Assembly (NCBI GenBank): GCA_910584165.1
Contig: CAJTZU010000003.1
Location: forward strand, 1 to 64,000
DNA length: 64,000 bases
Source: an uncultured Bacilli bacterium
Lineage (GTDB): Bacteria; Bacillota_I; Bacilli_A; RF39; UBA660
Direction of reading: 5' to 3'
This document shows, piece after piece, positions 33,550 through 43,151 of this stretch (the stretch's first letter is position 1; the number at the start of each line of letters is the position of its first letter). The notes below the pieces were generated by a model. It did not search any database, had not been told where the DNA came from, and saw only the letters and a list, made by a program, of their open reading frames with translations. A program made the translations under genes and the position numbers.

Positions 33550-35880
33550 ATGGTAGAGCGTTATGAACCGAATATCCATATTGGGCTCAATAAAGAGCAG
33601 GTTCAAAATAGGATAAAAGAAAAGCAAGTTCATCAAGATACAATGGTTACAACAAAAAGTATTAAAGAAATTTTGCTTTCTAATATATTTACATTGTTTA
33701 ATATTTTAAACCTTGTTTTAGGTTTTTTTATCGTTTCTACAGGTTCTTATAAAAACTTATTATTTTTAGGAGTTGTTTTTTGTAATACTGTTATTAGTAT
33801 GTACCAAGAAATTCATGCTAAACGTATTATTGATAAACTAGCAATTATTTCTAGTTCTAAAGTAACCTTAATTAGAAATGGCAAAGAAGAAAAACATAAT
33901 ATAAATGAAATCGTTTTAGATGATATTATTTCTTATTCTTTAGGAAACCAGGTGATTGTAGATTCCATTATTCGGGAAGGCACTGTAGAAGTAGATGAAT
34001 CTTTTATTACAGGTGAAAGTGACACTATTATAAAAGAAAAAGGCGAAATGTTGTTATCGGGCAGTTTTGTAGTAGGCGGAAGTTGTCTTGCTTCCGTAGA
34101 GCATATTGGTGATGACAATTATACGAATCAGATTTCGAAAGAAGCAAAATATATTAAAGAGATTAATTCTGAGATTATGAAAACGATGCATAAAATTATT
34201 AAAGTAATTTCTATTGTTATTGTTCCACTTGGAATTTTACTTTTTTTTCAACAAATGCATTTGGATGGTAATACGATAAATGATAGTATTATTAATACAG
34301 TAGCAGCAATTATAGGAATGATTCCGGAGGGATTAATTTTATTAACTAGTACGGTATTAGCAGTAAGTTCCGTAAGACTTGCTAATAAAAAAGTATTAGT
34401 ACAAGAACTTTATTGTATTGAAACACTTGCTCGTGTAGATACTATTTGTTTAGATAAAACGGGGACTATTACTGAGGGAACTATGGAAGTACTAGATATG
34501 ATTTCTTTTAAAGGGGAAGACTATCCTTTATTAGATGTTTTCACTGCCATAGCGAATTATAATCAAGATAAAAATGCAACTGCTTTAGCACTGAAAGAAA
34601 AATTTGTTGGTAAAACAAAATATGAGATGATTGAGAAATTAGATTTTTCTTCTAAAAGAAAATATTCAGGAATGACGTTTAAAGAGTATGGTACTTATTT
34701 ATTAGGCGCTCCTGAAATATTAACAAAGGATAAGAAAATATTAGAAGAAGTTCACAAATATTCTGATTATAGAGTTCTTCTTCTAGTACATACTTTAGAA
34801 TCTTGTAAAAATGAAAGTAGTAATAAGGAACCTATTGCGATGTTAATCATTCGTGATAAATTAAGAAAGAGTGCTCCTAAGACATTAAAATATTTTAAAG
34901 CTCAAGGTGTGGACGTTAAAATTATTTCAGGAGATAGTATTGAAACAGTTTCTAAGATTGCAACACGTGCTGGCCTTAGCTCTTTAAATGCTTTAGATAT
35001 GTCAACGATAACAAAAGAAGATAATTTAAAAGAATTAGTAGAAAAATATAATATTTTTGGTAGAGTAACTCCTAGTGGTAAAAAAGATTTAATTCTTGCT
35101 TTAAAAGCAAATGGACATACAGTTGCTATGACTGGAGATGGAGTAAACGATGTATTAGCATTAAAAGAAGCAGATTGTAGTTTAGTAATGGCAAGTGGTA
35201 GTGATGCTGCAAGAAGTGTTAGCCAATTAGTTTTATTAGATTCTAATTTTGATGCTATTCCAAAAATAGTAAATGAAGGAAGAAGGTCTATTAATAATTT
35301 AGAAAGATCAGCCACTTTATTTTTAACGAAAACCATTTATTCTACTTTATTGGCCATTCTATTTATTTTTATTCGAATGAGTTATCCATTTCAACCAATT
35401 CAATTAAGCTTAAATAGTATTGTAGCTATCGGTATTCCTTCTTTTATATTAGCATTAGAGCCTAATCATAATCGTGTACAGGGACGATTTATTATCAATG
35501 TTATTCGAAAGTCAATTCCGGCAGCACTAACTATTATTGTAAATATTATTAGTGTTATGATATTTACGCATCTTTTTCATTTTAGTGAGGAATATGCTTC
35601 TACCATGTCTATCTTTTTATTAGCATTTACAGGATTTTTGCTTTTATTTAAGATTTGTTATCCATTTAATTATATAAGAGGTATTTTATTTGGAACATTG
35701 ATTGGAATTTTTTTAGGAGGAGTAATTGGACTCCCAAAATTATTTGAGATAGTAGTTTTAACTCCATTTATGTTTTTATTTGTAGGTCTTTTATGTCTAC
35801 TAGATATTCCACTTTTTAAAATGCTAACACTTCTTTGTGAGAAGAAAATATTTAAATATGAAGAAAGGATTGTAAAATAA
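33550..35880 (+). CDS. P-type cation-transporting ATPase (CtpE-like)
   Basis: All P-type ATPase landmarks are present: TGES (154-157), PEGLILLTSTVLAVSSVRLA, the phosphorylated Asp302 in DKTGTITEG and the hinge TGDGVNDVLALKEADCSL (about 529). Membrane segments flank these, with a six-segment style C-terminus. The PEGL in M4 and VQELYCIETLARV resemble the CtpE/ExpA-like group (calcium uptake in mycobacteria) rather than the CPx heavy-metal type, since no CPC motif and no N-terminal metal domain is present. It is 1 base before the ZIP transporter gene, so the substrate may be a divalent metal. Confidence 0.88.
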   Translation: MVERYEPNIHIGLNKEQVQNRIKEKQVHQDTMVTTKSIKEILLSNIFTLFNILNLVLGFFIVSTGSYKNLLFLGVVFCNTVISMYQEIHAKRIIDKLAIISSSKVTLIRNGKEEKHNINEIVLDDIISYSLGNQVIVDSIIREGTVEVDESFITGESDTIIKEKGEMLLSGSFVVGGSCLASVEHIGDDNYTNQISKEAKYIKEINSEIMKTMHKIIKVISIVIVPLGILLFFQQMHLDGNTINDSIINTVAAIIGMIPEGLILLTSTVLAVSSVRLANKKVLVQELYCIETLARVDTICLDKTGTITEGTMEVLDMISFKGEDYPLLDVFTAIANYNQDKNATALALKEKFVGKTKYEMIEKLDFSSKRKYSGMTFKEYGTYLLGAPEILTKDKKILEEVHKYSDYRVLLLVHTLESCKNESSNKEPIAMLIIRDKLRKSAPKTLKYFKAQGVDVKIISGDSIETVSKIATRAGLSSLNALDMSTITKEDNLKELVEKYNIFGRVTPSGKKDLILALKANGHTVAMTGDGVNDVLALKEADCSLVMASGSDAARSVSQLVLLDSNFDAIPKIVNEGRRSINNLERSATLFLTKTIYSTLLAILFIFIRMSYPFQPIQLSLNSIVAIGIPSFILALEPNHNRVQGRFIINVIRKSIPAALTIIVNIISVMIFTHLFHFSEEYASTMSIFLLAFTGFLLLFKICYPFNYIRGILFGTLIGIFLGGVIGLPKLFEIVVLTPFMFLFVGLLCLLDIPLFKMLTLLCEKKIFKYEERIVK

Positions 35881-35881
35881 T

Positions 35882-36640
35882 ATGAACCCATTACTATTAA
35901 CTTTATTAGTAGGTTTCTTTATTTTAGGAGGAACGCTACTAGGATTTTGTACAAAAAATAATAAGAAAATTATTAATTTATCGATAGGAATTGCTTTTGG
36001 CGTTATGATTGCTTTAATGATTTTAGAATTAATTCCAGAAGCTTATGAGAATTTAAATGTAAATGCCTCATGGCGTGCTATTGTCATTTTAATTACAACT
36101 GCACTTATTGGGGTCTTAATCATGAATATACTAGATAACTTTGTTCCTCATCATGAGCATGAAAGTCATCATAAGCATACCCATAAAGATGATACTTGCC
36201 ATAATGAGCACTTAAGTCATATTGGAATTTTAGCAACAATTGCGCTTGTTATTCATAATATTATAGAAGGAATGACTCTTTTTGTAACAGCAACTTCTTC
36301 TATGAGTGCAGGATATTTATTATGTGTAGGAATTGGTTTACACAATATTCCTTTAGGTCTTTTAATTGCAGGGACATTACGTACTAAGAAGCAGACTGTT
36401 ATAACTAGTCTTCTGCTTACTTTATCTACTTTTGTTGGTGGAATCATTATGCATTTTATAGCGCCTATGATTAGCGAATTTGTAGTTGGCTTATTTATTG
36501 CTTTAACACTCGGAATGTTAATTTATATTGTATTTATTGAACTTTTAGGACAAATGATTCATAGTGAAAATAAGAAGATAACGATTATTGGTGCTTTATT
36601 AGGAATTGCTTTATTTGGGATTAGCGTTTTATTAGGATAG
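35882..36640 (+). CDS. ZIP-family metal transporter
   Basis: The 252-residue protein has about eight membrane segments. The ZIP signatures HNIIEGM (segment IV) and HNIPLGL (segment V) carry the binuclear metal-binding residues. A cytoplasm- or surface-facing loop rich in histidine (HHEHESHHKHTHKDDTCHNEH, about residues 91-111) lies between segments III and IV, typical of zinc transporters. ZIP proteins usually import zinc, iron or manganese. It is co-transcribed with the P-type ATPase and ended by a terminator. Confidence 0.92.
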   Translation: MNPLLLTLLVGFFILGGTLLGFCTKNNKKIINLSIGIAFGVMIALMILELIPEAYENLNVNASWRAIVILITTALIGVLIMNILDNFVPHHEHESHHKHTHKDDTCHNEHLSHIGILATIALVIHNIIEGMTLFVTATSSMSAGYLLCVGIGLHNIPLGLLIAGTLRTKKQTVITSLLLTLSTFVGGIIMHFIAPMISEFVVGLFIALTLGMLIYIVFIELLGQMIHSENKKITIIGALLGIALFGISVLLG

Positions 36641-36663
36641 AAATCAAAATTTCTATCTTTTTA
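36636..36663 (+). terminator. Terminator of the P-type ATPase-ZIP operon
   Basis: GATAGAAAT (36636-36644) pairs with ATTTCTATC (36649-36657), followed by a T run. Confidence 0.8.
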
Positions 36664-36709
36664 TTTATAGATACGTTTGTTTGTGTTATAATAAAATTGG
36701 TGAATAGGT

Positions 36710-37918
36710 ATGACAAGAATTATTATGCACATTGATGTGAATAATGCTTTTCTATCATGGACTGCAGTAAAATTATTAAAAGAAGGATATGAAATAGATA
36801 TTCGTACAATAGAGTCTGTTATTGGTGGAGACGAATCGATGCGTCATGGAATTGTATTAGCAAAATCTCCAGTTGCTAAAAAAAGAGGGGTAAAGACAGC
36901 AGAAACTTTGAGAGAAGCAAAAAGAAAGTGTAGAGATTTAAAAGTTTTTGCTCCAGATTACAACTGGTATAGTAAAATGTCTAAGGCAATGTTTCAAATT
37001 ATATTAAAGTATACTCCAGATATAGAAATTATATCGATTGATGAATGTTTTATTGATTATACAAAAGTAAAAAGTTTACATGGAGATCCTATTGCTTTTG
37101 CTTATCTTTTAAAAGATGAAATCTATCATACTTTAGGATTTACTGTAAATGTGGGAGTAGCTAATAATAAATTGTGCGCTAAAATGGCTTCAGATTTTTT
37201 AAAGCCTAATAAGGTTCATACATTATGGAAAGAAGAAGTGGAAGAAAAAATGTATCCACTTGATATTGGGGAACTATATGGAATAGGAAAGCAGAGTGCG
37301 ATAAAACTTAGAAATTTGAAAATTATAACAGTAGGCGATTTAGCAAATTCTAGTGAAAACTATTTAAAAAAGTATTTTAAAAATCAGGCTTTAGCAATTA
37401 TTTTAAAAGCACGTGGGATAGATGAAAGTCCTGTAATAACAGAATCAGAAGAAAGTAAAGGAATTAGTAATTCTACCACTTTTGCTTACAATTTAGTGAA
37501 AGAAGAACTTATTCTAAAAAGTTTACAGGCTTTAGTAGAAAATGTTTGTTTAAATTTAAGAAAGCAAGAAAGATATGCCTTTGTAGTAGGGGTTACGATT
37601 CGTGATAAATATTTTAAAACTTATTCTCATCAAAGAAAATTATTAAATGCTACTTCTAATACAGAAGAAGTTTATAAGGTTGTAAAAGAACTATTTTTTG
37701 AAGTTTGGGATTTAGAACCTATTCGTTTATTAGGAGTTAGTTTGATGAGCCTTACAAATAGTTGTCAAAAACAATTATCCTTATTCGAGCAAGAAGAGAA
37801 AGTAGAAAAAAATAATGAATTAGAAAAAGTAGTGGATAAATTGAAAGAGCAATATGGTAGTAAGATTATAAAAAAGGCGTCTTTAGTAGACAATAATATT
37901 TCTAAAAAATATTTATAA
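36710..37918 (+). CDS. dinB: Y-family DNA polymerase (DinB/Pol IV)
   Basis: Translesion polymerase of the UmuC/DinB family. It begins RIIMHIDVNNAFLSWTAV (first catalytic Asp) and contains the second metal motif SIDECFIDYT; VGVANNKLCAKMASDFLKP and a helix-hairpin-helix (LYGIGKQSAIKLRNLKI) follow, then the little-finger domain. At 402 residues it is of normal length. The first lines (GGDESMRHGIVLAKSPVAKKRGVKTAE) resemble the Gram-positive UvrX/YqjW branch as well as Pol IV, so either name may apply. The C-terminus has QLSLFEQEE, a beta-clamp-binding-like motif. Confidence 0.9.
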   Translation: MTRIIMHIDVNNAFLSWTAVKLLKEGYEIDIRTIESVIGGDESMRHGIVLAKSPVAKKRGVKTAETLREAKRKCRDLKVFAPDYNWYSKMSKAMFQIILKYTPDIEIISIDECFIDYTKVKSLHGDPIAFAYLLKDEIYHTLGFTVNVGVANNKLCAKMASDFLKPNKVHTLWKEEVEEKMYPLDIGELYGIGKQSAIKLRNLKIITVGDLANSSENYLKKYFKNQALAIILKARGIDESPVITESEESKGISNSTTFAYNLVKEELILKSLQALVENVCLNLRKQERYAFVVGVTIRDKYFKTYSHQRKLLNATSNTEEVYKVVKELFFEVWDLEPIRLLGVSLMSLTNSCQKQLSLFEQEEKVEKNNELEKVVDKLKEQYGSKIIKKASLVDNNISKKYL

Positions 37919-37968
37919 ATGTTGAATTTAAAAGGATTGTTTAGTATAATGGTTATTAGGTGAGTAAT

Positions 37969-38319
37969 GTGATTTGGATTTGGATAGGAGTTGTTATTTC
38001 CTTATTGTTGATAGAATATATGTCTAAAAATTTTACGGCAATTTGTTTTGTTATTAGTGGAATTATTAGTTGTATTTTGACACACTTCCATACAAAATGG
38101 AATTTTAAGTGTATGGGAATAAAAATTAATTTATCTCCTTACATGGTTCAATTATTAGTATTTTTAATAGTTGGTATTTTTCTAATTTTAGTAATAAGGC
38201 CACAATTTTTAAAATGGATAGAAAAAAGAAAACAAAAAAAGGATATAGAAGTAAAAAAAGTAATTGGGAATAAAAAAGAGAAGAGAAAACAAAATAAAAA
38301 GTCTAAAAAGAAAAAATAA
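37969..38319 (+). CDS. NfeD-like membrane protein with basic tail
   Basis: The 116-residue protein has an NfeD-type membrane part: WIWIGVVISLLLIEYMSKNFTAICFVISGIIS and VQLLVFLIVGIFLILVIRPQFLKW. The usual C-terminal OB-fold is replaced by a short Lys-rich tail (about 35 residues), so the protein is truncated relative to NfeD. GTG 37969 is chosen because TAGGTGA is correctly spaced for it; GTG 37960 lies inside that site. Members accompany flotillins or proteases and act on membrane domains, but no partner is seen here. Confidence 0.65.
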   Translation: MIWIWIGVVISLLLIEYMSKNFTAICFVISGIISCILTHFHTKWNFKCMGIKINLSPYMVQLLVFLIVGIFLILVIRPQFLKWIEKRKQKKDIEVKKVIGNKKEKRKQNKKSKKKK

Positions 38320-38358
38320 GTTTTCTCTTTGTTTTTAATTAGAATAATGGTGATAATA

Positions 38359-39090
38359 ATGGAGAAAATAAAAAATGTTCAAGTAAATTATATCGATTAT
38401 GGTAAAAAAGATGGCGAAGTTTTTGTTTTCCTACATGGTTGGGGACAAAATATAGATATGATGAAACCATTAGGAGATGCTTTTTCCTCAAATTATCGCA
38501 TTATTATTATAGATTTACCTGGTTTTGGTAAAAGTGAAGAACCTACTGAAATTTGGACTTTATATGACTATGTTGATTGTATTCATGAATTATTAGCAAA
38601 GTTAAATGTAAATAATCCTATTTTATTAGGTCATTCTTTTGGAGGAAAAATTTCTTTATTATATGCTAGTATGTATCCTATTAAGAAGTTAGTTGTCTGT
38701 GGCAGTCCTTATCGAAAAGAAATAAAAGAAATATCTACGAAAACGAAAGTTTTAAAGTCTTTAAAAAAAGTTCCAGGATTAAATAGATTAGAAGATTTTG
38801 CGAAGAAACATATCGGTTCTAGAGATTATCGAGAAGCTAGCAAATTAATGAGAGAAATTATGGTTGAGCATGTTAATTTAGATATTACAGAGGAAGTAAA
38901 AAAAATTAAATCTTCTACTTTAATTATTTGGGGAGATCAAGATGAAGCAGTTCCATTAGAATGTGCTTATGAATTAGAAAAATTGATTTCAGATGCTGGA
39001 GTAGTTTTATATCCTGGTTGTACTCATTATGCTTATTTAGAAGCATTGAAAAAAACGATTAATGTAGTAAGAGTATTTTTAGAAAGTTAG
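38359..39090 (+). CDS. Alpha/beta hydrolase
   Basis: A 243-residue alpha/beta-hydrolase fold protein: FVFLHGWGQNIDMMKPL (oxyanion region), LPGFGKSE, the nucleophile elbow LLGHSFGGK (Ser), IIWGDQDEAVP with the acid Asp, and the late His in CTHYAYLE. No signal peptide. ATG 38359 is 4-5 bases after GGTGAT; the upstream frame is not conserved-looking. It is joined to the murF-ddl genes (TAG then GTGG overlap), so it may act on a cell-wall precursor or peptide ester, but substrate is unknown. Confidence 0.88.
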   Translation: MEKIKNVQVNYIDYGKKDGEVFVFLHGWGQNIDMMKPLGDAFSSNYRIIIIDLPGFGKSEEPTEIWTLYDYVDCIHELLAKLNVNNPILLGHSFGGKISLLYASMYPIKKLVVCGSPYRKEIKEISTKTKVLKSLKKVPGLNRLEDFAKKHIGSRDYREASKLMREIMVEHVNLDITEEVKKIKSSTLIIWGDQDEAVPLECAYELEKLISDAGVVLYPGCTHYAYLEALKKTINVVRVFLES

Positions 39091-39099
39091 GTGGATAAT

Positions 39100-40683
39100 A
39101 TGACATTGTTTTTACTATCATTATTACCATACTTTCTTTTTACTTTGTTTAAAGTCAAAAAAGCAATTCACATGCTTCAACAAAATTATTATGATGAATC
39201 AGAAAGATATTTTTTATGGATTATGAAGAATCCTAAAAAAGTATGGTTAGAAATTGATATTTTTTTCTTAATATTAGTATCTCTATGCTTTATAAAAGGA
39301 GATTTTGTTTATATTGGTTTTGGAATATTCTATTTTCTTTTATTAGCAGAGTATCGTAATCAAGTAAAACATTCTCAAGTGAAGAAGCCGTTAGTGATTA
39401 CTAGTAGGGTAAAAAGATTAATGTTTACCATTTTTATTTTATACGCAATTGTTTTTATTCCGATGATTGTATGGTATAGTGAGAAAATGATAGTTGCTAA
39501 TTATCTTTATTTAGGCTTTTTCACTTATCTTAGCTATCTAGTAGTAAAACTAGCAAATACAATTAATATACCATTTGAAAAACTAGTTTATCATTATTAT
39601 CAAAGAAAAGCATTGAAGAAGTTGGCAGAAATGGATATCCCCGTTATTGGAATTACAGGTAGTTATGGAAAGACTAGTAGTAAAAATATTATTCATGATA
39701 TTTTGAATATTAGATATAATGTTTTTGTAAGTCCTAAAAATTTTAATACTCCTTATGGATTAATATTATCTATTAATAACTATTTAGATAAGTTCGAAGA
39801 TTATTTTATTGCTGAAATGGGAGCTTTTAAAATAGGGGAAATTAAAAAAACATGTAATTTAATGAAGCCTAAATATGGTGTTTTAACTACGATAGGAGAA
39901 GCTCATTTAGAAAGTTTTGGTAGTAGAAAAAATATTCAAATAGGAAAATTTGAATTAGTAGAATCTTTGCCAAGTGATGGATTTGCTATTTTAAATGGAG
40001 ATGATTCTTATCAATTACATTATTCAGTGAAAAATAATTGTTCTTTATTTTGGATAGGAATTGATAATAAAGAAGTAGATGCGTATGCTACTAATATTGA
40101 GATGTCTTGTGAAGGATGTAAGTTTTCTATTAAGTTTAAAGAGGATGAGAATCTTTATTCTTTTCAAACAAAATTATTAGGAAAACATAATATTTATAAT
40201 ATTTTAGCAGGTGTGTTATTAGGAAAAAAATTAGGAATGAGTATTTCTGATTTACAGCGTGGAGTTAGTCGTATTTTACCAGTAGAGCATCGTTTAGAAT
40301 TAAAAAAAGTAGGGAATTTGAATATTATAGATGATGCGTATAATTCTAATCCAGTAGGTGCAAGAATGGCTTTGGAGGTATTAAAAATGATGCCTGGCGA
40401 GAAATTTATTGTAACTCCAGGAATGATTGAATTAGGAAGTAAACAATATGAAGACAATAAAATATTTGGTACGCAAATCGCTTCTGTTTGTGATTATGTT
40501 ATTTTAGTAGGAAAAGAGCAAACAAAACCAATCTATGATGGATTAATGGAAGCACATTATTCAAAAGATAAAATTTTTATTTTAAATGATGTTAAAGAAG
40601 CATTCCCGCTAGTTCAAAAATTAAAAAAAGAAGAATCTTATATGTTATTAGAAAATGATTTGCCAGATATGTTTAATGAATAG
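39100..40683 (+). CDS. murF: MurF-like ligase with N-terminal membrane region
   Basis: Residues from about 183 form a Mur ligase: GITGSYGKTSSKNIIHDIL (P-loop), AEMGAFKIGEIKKTCNL, IGEAHLESFGS, LGKHNIYNILAGVLLGKKLG, and DDAYNSNPVGARMALEVLK. These fit MurF, which adds D-Ala-D-Ala to the UDP-MurNAc-tripeptide. The first 155 residues hold about five membrane segments instead of the usual uridine-binding domain. The neighbouring ddl makes the D-Ala-D-Ala substrate, supporting the MurF call. ATG 39100 follows TAGGTGG. A different membrane-linked Mur-type ligase remains possible. Confidence 0.75.
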   Translation: MTLFLLSLLPYFLFTLFKVKKAIHMLQQNYYDESERYFLWIMKNPKKVWLEIDIFFLILVSLCFIKGDFVYIGFGIFYFLLLAEYRNQVKHSQVKKPLVITSRVKRLMFTIFILYAIVFIPMIVWYSEKMIVANYLYLGFFTYLSYLVVKLANTINIPFEKLVYHYYQRKALKKLAEMDIPVIGITGSYGKTSSKNIIHDILNIRYNVFVSPKNFNTPYGLILSINNYLDKFEDYFIAEMGAFKIGEIKKTCNLMKPKYGVLTTIGEAHLESFGSRKNIQIGKFELVESLPSDGFAILNGDDSYQLHYSVKNNCSLFWIGIDNKEVDAYATNIEMSCEGCKFSIKFKEDENLYSFQTKLLGKHNIYNILAGVLLGKKLGMSISDLQRGVSRILPVEHRLELKKVGNLNIIDDAYNSNPVGARMALEVLKMMPGEKFIVTPGMIELGSKQYEDNKIFGTQIASVCDYVILVGKEQTKPIYDGLMEAHYSKDKIFILNDVKEAFPLVQKLKKEESYMLLENDLPDMFNE

Positions 40684-40695
40684 GGAGATGAAGTT

Positions 40696-41886
40696 ATGAA
40701 AATAAAAGTTGGTGTTATTTTTGGTGGAGAAACAGTAGAACATGAAGTAAGTATTATTTCCGCTTTACAAGCAATTGAGAATATGAATCAAGACAAATAT
40801 GAAATTATTCCAATTTACATAGCGAAAGATAGAACTTGGTATACTGGACATATGTTATTTGATATTGATGTTTACAAAGATTTTAAAGATTTAAAAAAAT
40901 ATGCAGTTCCATGTACGTTAGTTTCTAAAGATGGAAGTTTCTTTTTACAAAAAACAAAGGGCATTTTTAGAAAAAATTTAGCGGAATTAGATATTGCCTT
41001 TCCAATTGTTCATGGAAATAATGTAGAGGATGGAACTCTTCATGGATATTTAAAAACAGTTGGTATTCCATTTGTTGGGAGCGGTGTGTTAGGCTCAGCC
41101 TTAGGACAAGACAAGGTTGTTATGAAACAAGTTTTCGCTTCTATGAATTTACCAATTGTAGATTATATATGGTTTTATGATACAGAATATGCAGAGTCTA
41201 GTGAGGATATTTTGAAATCTATTCGTAATCTTGGATTCCCTGTGATTGTAAAGCCAGCAACTTTAGGAAGTAGTGTAGGAATTAGTTGTGCAAAAAATGA
41301 ATTAGAATTGAAAAAAGCTATCGAAGAAGCTATTCAGTATGATCAAAAAATTATTGTAGAAAAAGCAGTTTCTAACTTAGTAGAAGTAAATTGTAGTGTA
41401 CTTGGTAATTATTCTTATCAAGAAACAAGTGAGATTGAAGAAGTACTTACTAGTGATGAAATTTTAACTTATCAAGATAAATATATAAGTGGTGGAAAAG
41501 GAAAAGCTAGCAAAGGGATGGCTAGTGCCAGTAGAATTATACCTGCTAGAATAGAACAAAATATGGCAAAAGAAGTTCGTAATTTAGCTATGGCAGCTTT
41601 TCGAGCACTTAATTTAAGTGGAGTATGTAGAGTTGATTTTTTAATTGATAAAGAAAGTAAAAAAGTATATATTAATGAACCGAATACAATACCAGGAAGT
41701 CTATCTTTTTATTTATGGGAACCAACTGGTAAAAAGTATAGAGAACTTTTAGATAATTTATTAACACAAGCCATTAAAGATTATAAAGAAAAAACAAAGA
41801 AAATCTATTCTTTTGATACTAATATCTTAAGTGGATATGTAATGGGTGCGAAAGGATTAAAAGGTATTAAAGGAAAATTAAAATAA
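40696..41886 (+). CDS. ddl: D-alanine--D-alanine ligase
   Basis: Ddl joins two D-Ala for peptidoglycan precursors. The ATP-grasp motifs are clear: VIFGGETVEHEVSIISALQA at the start, PIVHGNNVEDGTLHGYL, SGVLGSALGQDKVVMKQ, FPVIVKPATLGSSVGISCAKN, and VDFLIDKESKKVYINEPNTIPGSLSFYLWE. The NxxP/PG region with NEPNTIPG places it in the DdlA/VanA-like fold; the usual K/Y determinants were not assigned. Length (396) exceeds the usual 300-360 because of inserts and a C-terminal extension (SFDTNILSGYVMGAKGL). It follows murF by 12 bases. Confidence 0.93.
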   Translation: MKIKVGVIFGGETVEHEVSIISALQAIENMNQDKYEIIPIYIAKDRTWYTGHMLFDIDVYKDFKDLKKYAVPCTLVSKDGSFFLQKTKGIFRKNLAELDIAFPIVHGNNVEDGTLHGYLKTVGIPFVGSGVLGSALGQDKVVMKQVFASMNLPIVDYIWFYDTEYAESSEDILKSIRNLGFPVIVKPATLGSSVGISCAKNELELKKAIEEAIQYDQKIIVEKAVSNLVEVNCSVLGNYSYQETSEIEEVLTSDEILTYQDKYISGGKGKASKGMASASRIIPARIEQNMAKEVRNLAMAAFRALNLSGVCRVDFLIDKESKKVYINEPNTIPGSLSFYLWEPTGKKYRELLDNLLTQAIKDYKEKTKKIYSFDTNILSGYVMGAKGLKGIKGKLK

Positions 41887-41939
41887 TAGTCATAAATAAA
41901 TTTTATAAGAATATAATATTGTAAAGAGGGGAAGAAAAT

Positions 41940-41967
41940 AGTGTAAAGGTTCTTTTTCACTTTTTTT
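41940..41967 (+). terminator. Weak terminator after murF-ddl
   Basis: AGTG-AAAG on the left pairs with CTTT-CACT on the right (one bulge), followed by seven T. Confidence 0.5.
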
Positions 41968-42006
41968 AATTGTGTTATAATAAAAAAAAGTTAGGAGATA
42001 ATAAAT

Positions 42007-43092
42007 ATGGCAAAGAAAAAAAAGAAAAGTAAAAAGGTATGGAAAATAGTAATGATTTCTATTGTTTTAGTTGCTTTTATAGCAGGTGGCGTATTTTTTG
42101 TAACACAAAGTAAAAATAATAAGAAGAAAGAAGAAAATGCGTCTTCTACTAATAAGAAAAAAGAAGAGAAACCAAAAGTAGAGGAGAAAAAATTGAAAAC
42201 AGTAAATCCAGATTCTAATAGTAGAAATATAGCTGTTATGTATAATAATATATCTACTGTTTGGGGATATCAATCTGGATTACAGGATGCTTATCTTGTA
42301 TATGAAATATTAGTAGAAGGCGGTTATACTAGATTAATGGCTGTCTTTAAGGATGCTACTACAGAGAGAATAGGAAGTGTTCGTAGCTCTCGACCATATT
42401 TTTTAGATTATGCTTTAGAAAATGATGCTTTATATGTTCATTTTGGAGCTAGTGAGCAAGCTCTTTCTGATATTAAAACGTTAGGTGTAAATAATATTAA
42501 TGGTATGTCTTATTCAGCATCTTTCTGGCGTGATAAGTCTCTTAAATTAGCGACAGAGCATACAGCTTTTACTTCTATGGAGCATATTAAAAAGGGTATT
42601 GATAAATATAAATATCGTACAACAACAAAAATAGATTTACTATTGGATTATAGTGTCGATGAAATAGATATTAGTAAAATGGATGGTGCAGTAGCAGCAA
42701 ATAAAGTTTTTATAGACTATTCTGCAAGCAGATCAACAACTTTTGAATATGATACAGTAAATAAAGTTTATTTACGTTCTCAAGGTACTGCAAAAGGAAA
42801 TTATAGTCATGTAGATGCTATTACTAAAAAACAATATACAGCTAAAAATATTATTACTTACCAATTACCAAGCCGTACTATTGATTCTAAAGGAAGACAA
42901 GAAATCAATACAACAGGTGGAGGAAAAGGTTATTATATAACTAACGGATATGCTGTTCCTATTACTTGGGAAAAGACAAGTCGTGCTTCCCAAACTAAAT
43001 ATCGTTATTTAGATGGAACAGAAATTAAAGTAAATGATGGAAATACTTATATTGAAATTCAACCATCTAATAAGAAGTTAACTATTGAATAA
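42007..43092 (+). CDS. DUF3048 (YerB-like) membrane-anchored protein
   Basis: A basic N-terminus and one membrane segment (about residues 12-32, IVMISIVLVAFIAGGVFFV) are followed by a Lys/Glu-rich spacer and the DUF3048 domain: RNIAVMYNNISTVWGYQSGLQDAYLVYEILVEGGYTRLMA, RIGSVRSSRPYFLDYALE, and the C-terminal GGGKGYYITNGYAVPITWEK. Bacillus YerB is the reference member; its biochemical role is not established, though genetic links to DNA recombination or the envelope have been suggested for its operon. The start follows AGGAG. No lipobox, unlike YerB. Confidence 0.85.
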   Translation: MAKKKKKSKKVWKIVMISIVLVAFIAGGVFFVTQSKNNKKKEENASSTNKKKEEKPKVEEKKLKTVNPDSNSRNIAVMYNNISTVWGYQSGLQDAYLVYEILVEGGYTRLMAVFKDATTERIGSVRSSRPYFLDYALENDALYVHFGASEQALSDIKTLGVNNINGMSYSASFWRDKSLKLATEHTAFTSMEHIKKGIDKYKYRTTTKIDLLLDYSVDEIDISKMDGAVAANKVFIDYSASRSTTFEYDTVNKVYLRSQGTAKGNYSHVDAITKKQYTAKNIITYQLPSRTIDSKGRQEINTTGGGKGYYITNGYAVPITWEKTSRASQTKYRYLDGTEIKVNDGNTYIEIQPSNKKLTIE

Positions 43093-43151
43093 AATGAATT
43101 TTGCCATTTTTCCAGATTGTGGTATAATGGGAATGTTTGAGGAGAGAGAAA

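Noticed and set aside
34902..35336. Minus-strand frame of 144 codons inside the P-type ATPase gene
   Set aside because: It lies wholly within a well supported gene and has no family-like sequence or start signal.
41925..41946. Possible minimal leader ORF (AAGAGGGG followed by GTG-TAA)
   Set aside because: The spacing to GTG is long, and the sequence is better explained as the 5' part of a terminator hairpin after ddl.
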